Origin: CAZJRQ01 sp964548535
Lineage (GTDB): Bacteria; Bacillota; Clostridia; Oscillospirales; Ruminococcaceae
Direction of reading: 5' to 3'
NCBI GenBank assembly: GCA_964548535.1
Contig: CAZJRQ010000010.1
Coordinates: 1 to 64,000, forward strand
Length of the DNA: 64,000 nt
The translations under genes and the position numbers were made by a program. The notes beneath the pieces are model-generated. The model was given only the letters and a program-made list of their open reading frames with translations, had not been told where the DNA came from and ran no database searches. Below are positions 8,403 to 17,816 of the stretch, one piece after another; within the stretch, counting starts at the first letter, position 1; each line of letters starts with the position of its first letter.

Positions 8403-9173
8403 ATGACTTTTAATGAGAATTTAATGGAGATGAGAAAATCAAAAGGTTGGTCTCAGGAAGAGTTAGGTAATAAGCTTGATGTATCAAGGCAGACAGTTTC
8501 GAAATGGGAGCTTGGTTCTACCACTCCTGAAATGGAAAAGCTTATTGAACTATGCAAGGTTTTTGAAATTTCTATTGATGAAATGGTAGGTAATAGCGAA
8601 AGAAATAGAAAGGGGATTTCTCTTAAACCACAAGCAAGGGAAAGGCATTATGAGTATATTAGCAAGACACATATAGGAAAGCTTCCTTTGGTGCATATTA
8701 ATGTTGGTTTTGGTGCATATAAGGCAAGGGGGATAATTGCAATAGGCGTAATGGCTATGGGGATTTTGTCGCTTGGTATTTTGTCAATGGGCATAATTTC
8801 TTTGGGTGCTTTGTGTCTAGGGTTATTTGCTTTAGGTGGTTTCTCGGTAGGCGGTTTTGTAATTGGCGGATTGTGTGCAGGTATTATTGCAATTGGCGGA
8901 GCTGCATTTGGCTATGTTGCTATAGGCGGTTTTGCAGCAGGTGTCTATTCAATCGGCGGTGGTGCGGTTGCCACGAGAATTGCAATGGGTGGATATGCAA
9001 ATGCACATATTGCTATTGGAGAAATTACAAATGGTGTAAAGGAATTTCAAATTCGTGGGAAAGATATGAGTGCTGTAGATTTTTCGTCTGATGATTTGCG
9101 TAAAGTTATTTTAGAAGAATTTCCAGAGACTGTTAAAACGATTGTAGATTTGTTTTGCAGTGCGGTAAAATAA
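8403..9173 (+). CDS. XRE-family HTH protein with glycine-rich hydrophobic tail
   Basis: Residues 1-60 are a classic Cro/CI-type helix-turn-helix (KGWSQEELGNKLDVSRQTVSKWE region), which binds operator DNA. After a basic linker comes about 120 residues of short hydrophobic repeats in which small residues and glycines recur about every five to eight positions, as in IAIGVMAMGILSLG and VIGGLCAGIIAIGG. This suggests a membrane-embedded or beta-solenoid tail. Proteins with this layout are common in gut Clostridia but uncharacterised. The start was set at the ATG at 8403, which has AAAGGG at good spacing; ATG 8397 and GTG 8394 are alternatives. It may be a membrane-tethered regulator; the signal is unknown. 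Confidence 0.75.
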   Translation: MTFNENLMEMRKSKGWSQEELGNKLDVSRQTVSKWELGSTTPEMEKLIELCKVFEISIDEMVGNSERNRKGISLKPQARERHYEYISKTHIGKLPLVHINVGFGAYKARGIIAIGVMAMGILSLGILSMGIISLGALCLGLFALGGFSVGGFVIGGLCAGIIAIGGAAFGYVAIGGFAAGVYSIGGGAVATRIAMGGYANAHIAIGEITNGVKEFQIRGKDMSAVDFSSDDLRKVILEEFPETVKTIVDLFCSAVK

Positions 9174-9206
9174 TTTTTTAGGTTATAAATTATAATGAGG
9201 ATAAAA

Positions 9207-9665
9207 ATGGAGATAATTTCAATTACCGACAATCATGAATATTTGGATATCGCTATAAAGTTTTTTCAAGACAAGTGGGCGGATTTGGAGAGTAAAATGG
9301 TTTACGAAGATTGCTTGAAAAATTCGCTCGATAAAAACAAGACTTTGCCGAGATGGTATCTGTTATATGATGAGGGTGAATTGGTTGGCTGTGCAGGACT
9401 TATTACCAATGATTTTATCAGCAGAATGGATTTGTATCCCTGGCTATGTGCTTTGTTTATTGAGCCTGAATATCGTGGTCGCGGGTATGGTGAGCTGTTG
9501 ATTAATAAAGCTAAAGAAGATTCAGCTAAGGGTGGATTTGATTCGTTATTTCTATGCACTGATTTTATCGGTTACTATGAACAGTATGGTTTTGAGTATA
9601 TTGGCGACGGGTATCACCCTTGGGGAGATGTTTCTAGGATTTATAGGATTTTTGTGAGTGAATAG
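9207..9665 (+). CDS. GNAT-family N-acetyltransferase
   Basis: Acetyltransferase of 152 residues with the acetyl-CoA loop PEYRGRGYGELLI and the C-terminal YYEQYGFEYIGDGYHPWG segment found in aminoglycoside- or small-amine-type GNATs. Acceptor unknown. The ATG at 9207 was chosen because the AGG of an upstream in-frame ATG (9195) lies at ribosome-site distance. It follows the HTH gene by 33 bases and may share its transcript. Confidence 0.78.
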   Translation: MEIISITDNHEYLDIAIKFFQDKWADLESKMVYEDCLKNSLDKNKTLPRWYLLYDEGELVGCAGLITNDFISRMDLYPWLCALFIEPEYRGRGYGELLINKAKEDSAKGGFDSLFLCTDFIGYYEQYGFEYIGDGYHPWGDVSRIYRIFVSE

Positions 9666-10037
9666 ATTATACCATTCGAATATGGGAGAATGTAACAAAT
9701 GTAATCTTGAGTTAATAAAAAAGTTACGTAATGCTCACAGAATTGAAATGATAGAACTTTCAGGGGCGAATTTTGCGTTTTTTGTGCAAAACGCCGTTTT
9801 TGGCGCAATTGAATAGGGTGTAGGTGTAAAACGCTTGACAAAGGGTTTAGTATATTATATAATAGTATACTGTATCATAATGGAGTTTTACACCTTTTTA
9901 CATGCAAAATAATACGAAAAAGGGAAGTGAAATCCGACAAAATTCTGTAAATTTTTGTTAAAAATGTAGAGCTGTTTTGGTACTCATTTACAAATACAAC
10001 AAATAGTTATCAGAGAAATTAAGGAGTGATTGAGCCT
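9666..10037. other. Intergenic region upstream of rpoB
   Basis: About 370 bases with no gene. It holds a small hairpin (CGCC 9792-9795 with GGCG 9802-9805) inside a segment with several GCGTTTT/AAAACGC partial inverted repeats, and a perfect promoter at 9835-9863. The 175 bases from the promoter to the rpoB start form a long AT-rich leader. The rplJ-rplL genes that often precede rpoB are not in this stretch. Confidence 0.7.
9835..9863 (+). promoter_or_regulatory. Consensus promoter of rpoBC
   Basis: TTGACA (9835-9840), exactly 17 bases, then TATAAT (9858-9863): a perfect sigma-A promoter, as expected for an RNA polymerase operon. The predicted transcript start is near 9870. Confidence 0.9.
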
Positions 10038-13000
10038 ATGGTGAATGTCAAGGACGTGAAGCTTGGTAAAAATACTCGAAAGAGTTTTGCGAAGATTAAT
10101 GAAGTCTTGGAAATGCCTAACCTTATTGAGTTGCAGAAGAACTCATATAAATGGTTTATGAATGAGGGTCTTAAAGAGGTATTTAGAGATGTATCAACGA
10201 TTACTGATTATAATGGTAATCTAGAGCTTAATTTTGTTGATTATCGTTTCGACTTTGACAATATTAAATATTGTGTTCCGGAGTGTAAAGAGCGTGATGT
10301 AACTTATGCTGTTCCTCTTCGTGTTACTGCTAGACTTAACAACACTGAAACAGGTGAAATTAAGGAGTCAGAAGTTTTTATTGGTGATTTCCCAATGATG
10401 ACTGACAGCGGTACTTTCGTTATCAATGGTGCTGAGCGTGTTATTGTATCACAGTTGGTACGTTCACCTGGTGTTTATTACTCGTTTGATAAGGATAAGA
10501 CAGGTAAGGATTTGTTTAAGGCAACTGTAATTCCTAACCGCGGTGCTTGGCTTGAATATGAGATGGATTCTAATGATGTTGTTTATGTTAGAATTGATAA
10601 GAATAGAAAAATTCCGCTAACAACATTTATCCGTTCACTTGGTCTTGGCAGCAATGAGGAAATTGAAGAGGTTTTTGGTGTTGATGAAAGATTAAGCCAG
10701 ACTATTCTTCAAAAGGATCAGACTGTTAATCGCGAGGAAGCTCTTTTGGAAGTTTACAAGAAACTTCGTCCGGGTGAGCCTCCTACAGTTGATAGTGCGG
10801 TTACACATCTTAACAACCTGTTCTTTGACGCAAAGAGATATGACCTTTCAAGATTTGGTCGTTATAAATATAACAAAAAGCTTGGTGTTGGTTCTAGACT
10901 TTCTGGACACACTGTTTCTCGTCCTATAGTTAATCCTCTTACTGGTGAGGTTATGGCTGAGGCTGGTGAGTTTATTGGCTTTGACCGTGCTATGGAAATT
11001 GAGGCGGCTGGTGTTTATGAGGCTTATGTTACTATCGATTATAAGGATTATGTAGTTTCTGAGACAACTGGTGAAAATATTCCTAAGATTGAGCAGAAGG
11101 AAGTTAAAATTGTTGGTAACGGAATGGTTGACATTTCTAACTACGTTGATTTTGACGTTGTTCAGTTCGGTATTAACGAGAAGGTATCATTTAACGTTCT
11201 TAAGGAAATTCTTGAGGAGTCTGACTCTGAGCAGGAGATTATGGAGAATGTTAAGGCTAAAAGTGATGAGCTTGTTCCTAAGCATATTACTCTTGATGAT
11301 ATTATTTCTACAATTTCATACTTCCTAAACCTTTGTGAAGGAGTGGGAACTGTTGATGATATAGATCATCTTGGAAACAGAAGAATCCGTTCTGTTGGTG
11401 AGCTTTTGCAAAACCAGTTCAGAATTGGTTTTACTAGAATGGAAAGAGTTATCCGTGAAAGAATGAACATTCAGTCACAGGATATGGAGGTTGTTACTCC
11501 TACTGCTCTTATTAATATTAGACCTATTACTGCGGCAATTAAGGAGTTCTTCGGTTCTTCACCTTTGTCACAGTTTATGGATCAGAATAACCCTCTTGCT
11601 GAGCTTACTCACAAGAGAAGACTTTCAGCACTTGGACCTGGCGGTCTTTCTAGAGATCGTGCTGGATTTGAGGTTCGTGACGTTCACTATTCTCACTATG
11701 GCAGAATGTGTCCTATCGAGACTCCTGAAGGTCCTAACATCGGACTTATTTCTTATCTTGCATCTTATGCGAGAATTAATGAATACGGCTTTATCGAAGC
11801 TCCTTATCTAAGAGTTGACAAGGAGACTGGCGTTGTTACTGATGAAGTTGTTTATATGACTGCTGACATGGAAGACAATTTCATGGTTGCACAGGCTAAT
11901 GAGCCTTTGACTGAAGATCACAAGTTTGCTAGACCTAAGGTTAATGGTAGAGTTTTGGATCAGATTCTTGAAATTGAGCGTGAAAAGGTTGATTTCATGG
12001 ACGTTTCTCCTAAGATGGTTGTTTCTGTCGCTACTGCTTGTATCCCATTCCTTGAGAATGATGATGCGAACCGTGCTTTGATGGGTTCAAACATGCAGAG
12101 ACAGGCTGTTCCTCTATTAAAAACTGACTCTCCTATTGTTGGTACTGGTATGGAATATAAGGCTTGTCTTGACTCTGGTGTTGCTATTGTTGCTGAACAG
12201 CCTGGCGTTGTTGAGTATCTTGATGCTGACAAGATTTGTGTTCGTCAGGAAAACGGTGAGCTTCGCGAGTATATTCTAACTAAGTTTAAGCGTTCAAATG
12301 CTGGTACTTGTACTAACCAAAGACCAATTGTTGAAATTGGTGAGAGGATTGTTGAAAAGCAGATTATTGCTGACGGTCCTTCAACTTCAAATGGTGAGCT
12401 TGCTCTTGGTAAGAATGCTCTTATCGGATTTATGACTTGGGAAGGTTATAACTACGAGGATGCGGTTTTGCTTAATGAAAATCTTGTTAAGCAGGATAAG
12501 TATACTTCAATTCATATTGAAGAATATGAGATTGAATCTAGAGAAACTAAGCTAGGACCTGAGGAGATAACTCGCGATATTCCTAATGTCGGCGATGACG
12601 CTTTGAAGGATCTTAATGAAAAGGGTATTATTCGTATTGGTGCTGAGGTTCGCTCGGGTGATATTCTTGTTGGTAAGGTTACACCTAAGGGCGAAACTGA
12701 GCTTACTGCTGAAGAAAGACTTCTTCGTGCTATTTTCGGTGAGAAGGCTCGTGAAGTTAGAGATAATTCTCTAAAGGTTCCTCATGGTGCTGCTGGTACT
12801 GTTATTGATGTTAAGGTATTTACTCGTGAAAACTGCGATGAGCTTTCACCTGGAGTAAATATGCTTGTTAGATGTTATATTGCTCAGAAGAGAAAGATTT
12901 CAGTCGGAGATAAGATGGCTGGCCGTCACGGAAACAAGGGTGTAGTTTCAAGAATTCTTCCTCAGGAAGATATGCCTTTCCTTGAGGACGGTACTCCGCT

Positions 13001-13901
13001 TGATATCGTGCTTAATCCATTGGGCGTACCTTCACGTATGAACATCGGTCAGGTTCTTGAAGTGCATCTTGGTATGGCTTCTAAGGCTCTTGGCTGGAAG
13101 ATTATGACTCCTGTATTTGACGGTGCTCATGAGCAGGACATTAAGGATTGCTTTAATGCTGCACAGGATAATTACCTTGAGCACAAGGATGACGATTTTG
13201 TTATTCATACTATGGATGAGGTTATTAACCCTAATGCTATTAGTATGTGCGAGGACGGTAAGTTTACTCTTTATGACGGAAGAACTGGTGATAAGTTTGA
13301 TAACCGCGTTACTGTTGGTTATATGTACTATCTAAAACTCCATCACCTTGTTGATGATAAAATTCACGCACGTTCAGTTGGTCCTTATTCACTTGTTACT
13401 CAGCAGCCTCTTGGCGGTAAAGCTCAGTTCGGTGGACAGAGATTCGGAGAGATGGAAGTTTGGGCACTTGAGGCTTATGGTGCGGCTTATACTCTTCAGG
13501 AAATCTTGACTGTTAAGTCGGATGATACTGTTGGTCGTGTTAAGACTTACGAGGCTATTGTTAAGGGGCAGAATGTTCCTAAGCCTGGTATTCCTGAGGC
13601 ATTTAAGGTTCTTATTAAGGAGCTTCAGTCACTTGGTCTTGATGTTACTGTTCTTAACATTAACAATGAGGAAATTGATCTTAAGCAGTCATTTGATGAG
13701 GATGATGATTTTGTTCCACAGGCACCAGCTGCTGAAGAAGAGATGAAGTTTGCGCTTGAAGACGGCGATCTTGATGAAGGATTCATGGCTGAGGACGAGG
13801 ACGGAGTTTCTGAACTTGAAGATGATGCTGAGGATGATCTTGTTGATGATTTTGATGACGCTGACGACTCTGATTTGTTCTTGAGTGAGGACGAGGAGTA
13901 A
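10038..13901 (+). CDS. rpoB: DNA-directed RNA polymerase subunit beta
   Basis: Beta subunit of RNA polymerase (1287 residues). Conserved blocks are all present, including the rifampicin-binding region (SQFMDQNNPLAELTHKRRL, then SALGPGGL), which carries wild-type residues at the classic resistance positions, and the GDKMAGRHGNKG catalytic-site segment. The C-terminus has a long Asp/Glu-rich tail (about 60 residues) beyond the usual end. AAGGAG (10021-10026) lies 11 bases before the ATG at 10038. The GTG at 10026 overlaps the ribosome site and is unlikely. First gene of a two-gene operon with rpoC. Confidence 0.98.
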   Translation: MVNVKDVKLGKNTRKSFAKINEVLEMPNLIELQKNSYKWFMNEGLKEVFRDVSTITDYNGNLELNFVDYRFDFDNIKYCVPECKERDVTYAVPLRVTARLNNTETGEIKESEVFIGDFPMMTDSGTFVINGAERVIVSQLVRSPGVYYSFDKDKTGKDLFKATVIPNRGAWLEYEMDSNDVVYVRIDKNRKIPLTTFIRSLGLGSNEEIEEVFGVDERLSQTILQKDQTVNREEALLEVYKKLRPGEPPTVDSAVTHLNNLFFDAKRYDLSRFGRYKYNKKLGVGSRLSGHTVSRPIVNPLTGEVMAEAGEFIGFDRAMEIEAAGVYEAYVTIDYKDYVVSETTGENIPKIEQKEVKIVGNGMVDISNYVDFDVVQFGINEKVSFNVLKEILEESDSEQEIMENVKAKSDELVPKHITLDDIISTISYFLNLCEGVGTVDDIDHLGNRRIRSVGELLQNQFRIGFTRMERVIRERMNIQSQDMEVVTPTALINIRPITAAIKEFFGSSPLSQFMDQNNPLAELTHKRRLSALGPGGLSRDRAGFEVRDVHYSHYGRMCPIETPEGPNIGLISYLASYARINEYGFIEAPYLRVDKETGVVTDEVVYMTADMEDNFMVAQANEPLTEDHKFARPKVNGRVLDQILEIEREKVDFMDVSPKMVVSVATACIPFLENDDANRALMGSNMQRQAVPLLKTDSPIVGTGMEYKACLDSGVAIVAEQPGVVEYLDADKICVRQENGELREYILTKFKRSNAGTCTNQRPIVEIGERIVEKQIIADGPSTSNGELALGKNALIGFMTWEGYNYEDAVLLNENLVKQDKYTSIHIEEYEIESRETKLGPEEITRDIPNVGDDALKDLNEKGIIRIGAEVRSGDILVGKVTPKGETELTAEERLLRAIFGEKAREVRDNSLKVPHGAAGTVIDVKVFTRENCDELSPGVNMLVRCYIAQKRKISVGDKMAGRHGNKGVVSRILPQEDMPFLEDGTPLDIVLNPLGVPSRMNIGQVLEVHLGMASKALGWKIMTPVFDGAHEQDIKDCFNAAQDNYLEHKDDDFVIHTMDEVINPNAISMCEDGKFTLYDGRTGDKFDNRVTVGYMYYLKLHHLVDDKIHARSVGPYSLVTQQPLGGKAQFGGQRFGEMEVWALEAYGAAYTLQEILTVKSDDTVGRVKTYEAIVKGQNVPKPGIPEAFKVLIKELQSLGLDVTVLNINNEEIDLKQSFDEDDDFVPQAPAAEEEMKFALEDGDLDEGFMAEDEDGVSELEDDAEDDLVDDFDDADDSDLFLSEDEE

Positions 13902-14003
13902 TTAAAAAATCGTGACTTGTTTGCAGGCTAGAATAACTAGTCTGCTAAGCAAAGTCTTCACTAATATTCGTAACCGAAACTATACAGGAAGAGGGTACTG
14001 CTA

Positions 14004-17000
14004 TTGGAATTTAATGTTTTTGAATCGATAAAAATCGGACTTGCATCACCAGAGAAAATCAGAGAGTGGTCTTATGGCGTTGTAGAAAGACCTGAAACAA
14101 TAAATTATCGTACACAAAAGCCTGAAAAAGAGGGTTTGTTCTGCGAAAAGATTTTTGGACCTACTAAGGACTGGGAATGTCACTGCGGAAAGTATAAGAA
14201 AATCCGTTTTAAGGGAAAAGTCTGCGAACGTTGTGGTGTTGAGGTAACTAGAGCTAAGGTTCGTCGTGAAAGAATGGGTCACATTGAGCTTGCTGCTCCT
14301 GTATCACATATTTGGTACTTTAAGGGTACACCTTCAAGAATCGGACAGATGCTTGAAATATCACAAAAAAGACTTGAAGAGGTACTTTATTTTACTAAGT
14401 ACGTTGTAATTGATCCAGGTGAGACTGGTCTTACTAAGTGTCAGCTTTTGAGCGAGAAGGATTATGTTGAGGCTCGTGAAAAGTGGGAGAACGGCTTTAA
14501 GGCTGGTATGGGTGCTGAATCTGTTAGAGAGCTTTTGGAAGAAATTGATCTTGAAGTTCTTGCTGCTGAGCTTAAGGCTGAGCTTAAAGATTTGCCTACT
14601 GGTCAAAAGAGAATTAAGCTTTTAAAAAGACTTGAGATTGTTGAGGCGTTCAGACTTTCTGGAAATCGTCCTGAGTGGATGATTTTGGAGGCTGTTCCTG
14701 TAATTCCACCAGAGCTTAGACCTATGGTTATGCTTGACGGCGGAAGATACGCTACTTCTGACCTTAACGACCTTTACAGACGTGTTATTAACAGAAATAA
14801 CCGTCTTAAGAGAATGCTTGAGCTTGAAGCTCCTGACATTATTATTAGAAATGAAAAGAGAATGCTGCAGGAGGCTGTTGACGCACTTATCGATAATGGA
14901 CGTCACGGCAGACCTGTTACTGGACCTAACAACAGAGCGTTTAAGTCGCTTTCAGATATGCTTAAGGGTAAGCAGGGACGTTTCCGTCAGAACTTGCTTG
15001 GTAAGCGTGTTGACTATTCTGGACGTTCAGTTATCGTTGTTGGACCTGAGCTAAAAATGTATCAGTGCGGTCTTCCTAAGGAAATGGCTCTTGAACTATT
15101 TAAGCCTTTTGTTATGAAGAGACTTGTTGATACTAATCCTACAATAAATATTAAGTCAGCTAGAAAGATGGTTGATCGTGCTAAGCCTGAGGTTTGGGAC
15201 GCACTTGAGAATGTTATTCAGGGTCACCCTGTAATGCTTAACCGTGCTCCAACACTTCATAGACTTGGTATTCAGGCTTTTGAGCCTATACTTGTTGAGG
15301 GTCGTGCTATCAAGCTTCATCCTCTTGTTTGTACTGCGTTTAATGCTGACTTTGATGGTGACCAGATGGCTGTGCATCTACCTATTTCTACTGAGGCTCA
15401 GGCTGAGGCTAGATTCTTGATGCTTGCTGCTAACAATCTTCTTAAGCCTTCTGATGGACGTCCGGTTGCTGTTCCTTCACAGGATATGGTACTGGGCTCA
15501 TACTACTTGACTTTGCATAAACCAGGTGAAGTTGGCGAGGGTAAGGTTTTCCGTGATGTTAATGAGGCTCTTTTGGCTTACGATCAGGGAATTGTTTCTT
15601 TACACGCTGCTATCAAGGTTAGAATTACTAAGCAGATTGGCGACAGACAGGTTTCTAAGATTATTGATGCTACTGTTGGTCGTTTGATATTTAATCAAAA
15701 TATTCCTCAGGATTTGGGTTATGTTGACAGAACAAATTCTGATAAGCAGTTTGATTTGGAGGTTTCTTTCCTTGTTAAAAAGGGACAGCTTTCAGATATT
15801 ATCGAGAGATGTATTCATCAGCACGGTACTGCTACTACTTCTGAGGTTTTGGATAAGATTAAGGCTCTTGGATTTAAGTTCTCTACAAAGGCTGCTATCA
15901 CTGTTGCTGTTTGTGATGCTGAAATTCCTGAGGCTAAGAAAGATATTCTTGCTAAGGCTGATGCTGCTGTTGACATTATTGACAGACAGTTTAAGAGAGG
16001 TTATATTTCTCGTGAAGAGAAATCTAAGAAGTTTATCGAGATTTGGAACAACGCTACTGATGAAGTAACTGAGGCTCTAAAGGCTGGACTTGATCCATAC
16101 AACCCAATCAACATGATGGCTGATTCTGGTGCCCGTGGTTCTATCAATCAGATTCGTCAGCTTGCTGGTATGCGTGGACTTATCGCTAATACTTCTGGTT
16201 CTACAATCGAGATGCCTATTCGTGCTAACTATCGTGAAGGTCTTAACATCTTGGAATACTTTATTTCTTCTCGTGGTGCTAGAAAGGGACTTGCTGATAC
16301 GGCTCTTCGTACTGCCGATTCTGGTTACTTGACTAGACGTCTTGTTGACGTTTCACAGGATGTTATTATTCGTCAGGATGACTGCGGAACTCACATTGGT
16401 ATTGACGTATTTGAAATTCGCAACGGTCGTGAGAAAATCGAGCCTTTGGCAGAGCGTCTTGTTGGACGTTATCTTGTTGAAGATCTTAAGGATCATAAGA
16501 CAGGTGAGATGATTGTTTCACGCAATAAACTAATGAACGAGCATGATGCTGAGAGAGTAGTTACTGCACTTGAGGCTGAGGGCAAGGATACAATTGCTAT
16601 TCGTTCAGTACTTCAATGTCAGGCTAAGCACGGTGTTTGTGCTAAGTGCTATGGTGCTAACCTTGCTAACGGCAAGGAAGTTCAGGTTGGTGAGGCTGTT
16701 GGTGTTATCTCAGCTCAGTCAATCGGTGAGCCTGGTACACAGCTAACAATGAGAACATTCCATACTGGTGGTATCGCTTCTGCGGAAGATATTACACAGG
16801 GTCTACCTCGTGTTGAGGAATTGTTTGAGAGCAGACGTCCTAAGGGTGCTGCAATCATCACTGCAATTGACGGTGTTGTTCGCATTGAAGAGGTTAAGAA
16901 AACTAAGCAGATTACTGTTACTAGTGAGGATGTTAACAATCCTGAGCAGGAGGTTTATCCAATTCCTTACGGCTACAAGATTAGGGTTCACGAGGGCGAT

Positions 17001-17576
17001 TCAGTTACAGCTGGTCAGCAGCTTACTGAGGGTTCAATTAACCCAGCTGATATTCTTGCAGTTAACGGACCTCAGGCTGTACAGAACTATATTATTACTG
17101 AAGTTCAAAAGGTATATCGTCTACAGGGTGTTGATATCAACGATAAGCATATCGAGGTTATTGTACGCCAGATGATGAGAAAGGTTAAGATTGAGGATTC
17201 AGGCAGCAGCTTCCTGCTTCCTGGTGCTTTGGTTGATAAACATCAGATTGCTTCTATCAATGAAGAAATTCAGCAAGATATTGACGCTGGTGACATCAAC
17301 GCAAAACTTATCACAACTGCGCCTGTGCTTCAAGGTATTACAAAGGCATCAAGCTACTCAGATTCATTCTTGTCTGCGGCTTCATTCCAGGAGACTACTA
17401 AGGCTCTTACTGACGCGGCTATCAAGGGTAAGACAGATAAGCTTGTTGGTCTTAAGGAAAATGTTATTATTGGTAAGCTTATCCCAGCTGGTACTGGTAT
17501 GGAGGTTTACAACAATGTTCAGGTTGTTAAGAATGAGAGTATTACTCACCAAATTCCTGAGCCTATGCATTTTTAA
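14004..17576 (+). CDS. rpoC: DNA-directed RNA polymerase subunit beta'
   Basis: Beta' subunit (1190 residues). It has the N-terminal zinc ribbon (CHCGKYKKIRFKGKVCERCG), the catalytic NADFDGDQ loop that chelates the active-site Mg, the trigger-loop and bridge-helix region, and the second four-cysteine zinc site (CGTHIG onward to CAKCYGANLA). Translation starts at TTG 14004. The next residues match the conserved family start (FESIKIGLASPEKIREW), no in-frame ATG fits, and GGAAGAGGG lies upstream. A terminator follows at 17591-17627. Confidence 0.98.
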   Translation: MEFNVFESIKIGLASPEKIREWSYGVVERPETINYRTQKPEKEGLFCEKIFGPTKDWECHCGKYKKIRFKGKVCERCGVEVTRAKVRRERMGHIELAAPVSHIWYFKGTPSRIGQMLEISQKRLEEVLYFTKYVVIDPGETGLTKCQLLSEKDYVEAREKWENGFKAGMGAESVRELLEEIDLEVLAAELKAELKDLPTGQKRIKLLKRLEIVEAFRLSGNRPEWMILEAVPVIPPELRPMVMLDGGRYATSDLNDLYRRVINRNNRLKRMLELEAPDIIIRNEKRMLQEAVDALIDNGRHGRPVTGPNNRAFKSLSDMLKGKQGRFRQNLLGKRVDYSGRSVIVVGPELKMYQCGLPKEMALELFKPFVMKRLVDTNPTINIKSARKMVDRAKPEVWDALENVIQGHPVMLNRAPTLHRLGIQAFEPILVEGRAIKLHPLVCTAFNADFDGDQMAVHLPISTEAQAEARFLMLAANNLLKPSDGRPVAVPSQDMVLGSYYLTLHKPGEVGEGKVFRDVNEALLAYDQGIVSLHAAIKVRITKQIGDRQVSKIIDATVGRLIFNQNIPQDLGYVDRTNSDKQFDLEVSFLVKKGQLSDIIERCIHQHGTATTSEVLDKIKALGFKFSTKAAITVAVCDAEIPEAKKDILAKADAAVDIIDRQFKRGYISREEKSKKFIEIWNNATDEVTEALKAGLDPYNPINMMADSGARGSINQIRQLAGMRGLIANTSGSTIEMPIRANYREGLNILEYFISSRGARKGLADTALRTADSGYLTRRLVDVSQDVIIRQDDCGTHIGIDVFEIRNGREKIEPLAERLVGRYLVEDLKDHKTGEMIVSRNKLMNEHDAERVVTALEAEGKDTIAIRSVLQCQAKHGVCAKCYGANLANGKEVQVGEAVGVISAQSIGEPGTQLTMRTFHTGGIASAEDITQGLPRVEELFESRRPKGAAIITAIDGVVRIEEVKKTKQITVTSEDVNNPEQEVYPIPYGYKIRVHEGDSVTAGQQLTEGSINPADILAVNGPQAVQNYIITEVQKVYRLQGVDINDKHIEVIVRQMMRKVKIEDSGSSFLLPGALVDKHQIASINEEIQQDIDAGDINAKLITTAPVLQGITKASSYSDSFLSAASFQETTKALTDAAIKGKTDKLVGLKENVIIGKLIPAGTGMEVYNNVQVVKNESITHQIPEPMHF

Positions 17577-17590
17577 TTTGATATAAATAT

Positions 17591-17627
17591 AATCAGCTCG
17601 TCGAAATTTCGGCGGGCTGATTTTTTT
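17591..17627 (+). terminator. Intrinsic terminator of rpoBC
   Basis: AATCAGCTCGTCG (17591-17603) pairs with the CGGCGGGCTGATT arm (one wobble), followed by TTTTTT. It starts 14 bases after the rpoC stop. Confidence 0.88.
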
Positions 17628-17740
17628 GAATATTGGCATTTACAATGTAATAGCTTTGTGTCAAAATATTTCTTGATAATACATAATGGGTATTTCGGCA
17701 TAGATGGACGTCGGCCGCAAATGTTGGTTATAACTATTAA

Positions 17741-17787
17741 AAATAAAACTCCAATCTAAATTATAATTTTAGATTGGAGTTTTATTT
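17741..17787 (-). terminator. Bidirectional terminator, 20-bp perfect stem
   Basis: A 20-base arm (17741-17760) and its exact reverse complement (17768-17787) are separated by 7 bases. The arms begin with AAATAAAACT and end with AGTTTTATTT, giving T-rich ends on both strands. It ends the minus-strand diguanylate cyclase gene and backs up rpoBC termination. Confidence 0.85.
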
Positions 17788-17816
17788 AATTGCTTTGATA
17801 TTAAAAGATATACCTT

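Noticed and set aside
10038..17576. Many overlapping Leu/Ser-rich ORFs on both strands within rpoB and rpoC
   Set aside because: They are shadows caused by codon bias of the two large genes and lack ribosome sites.
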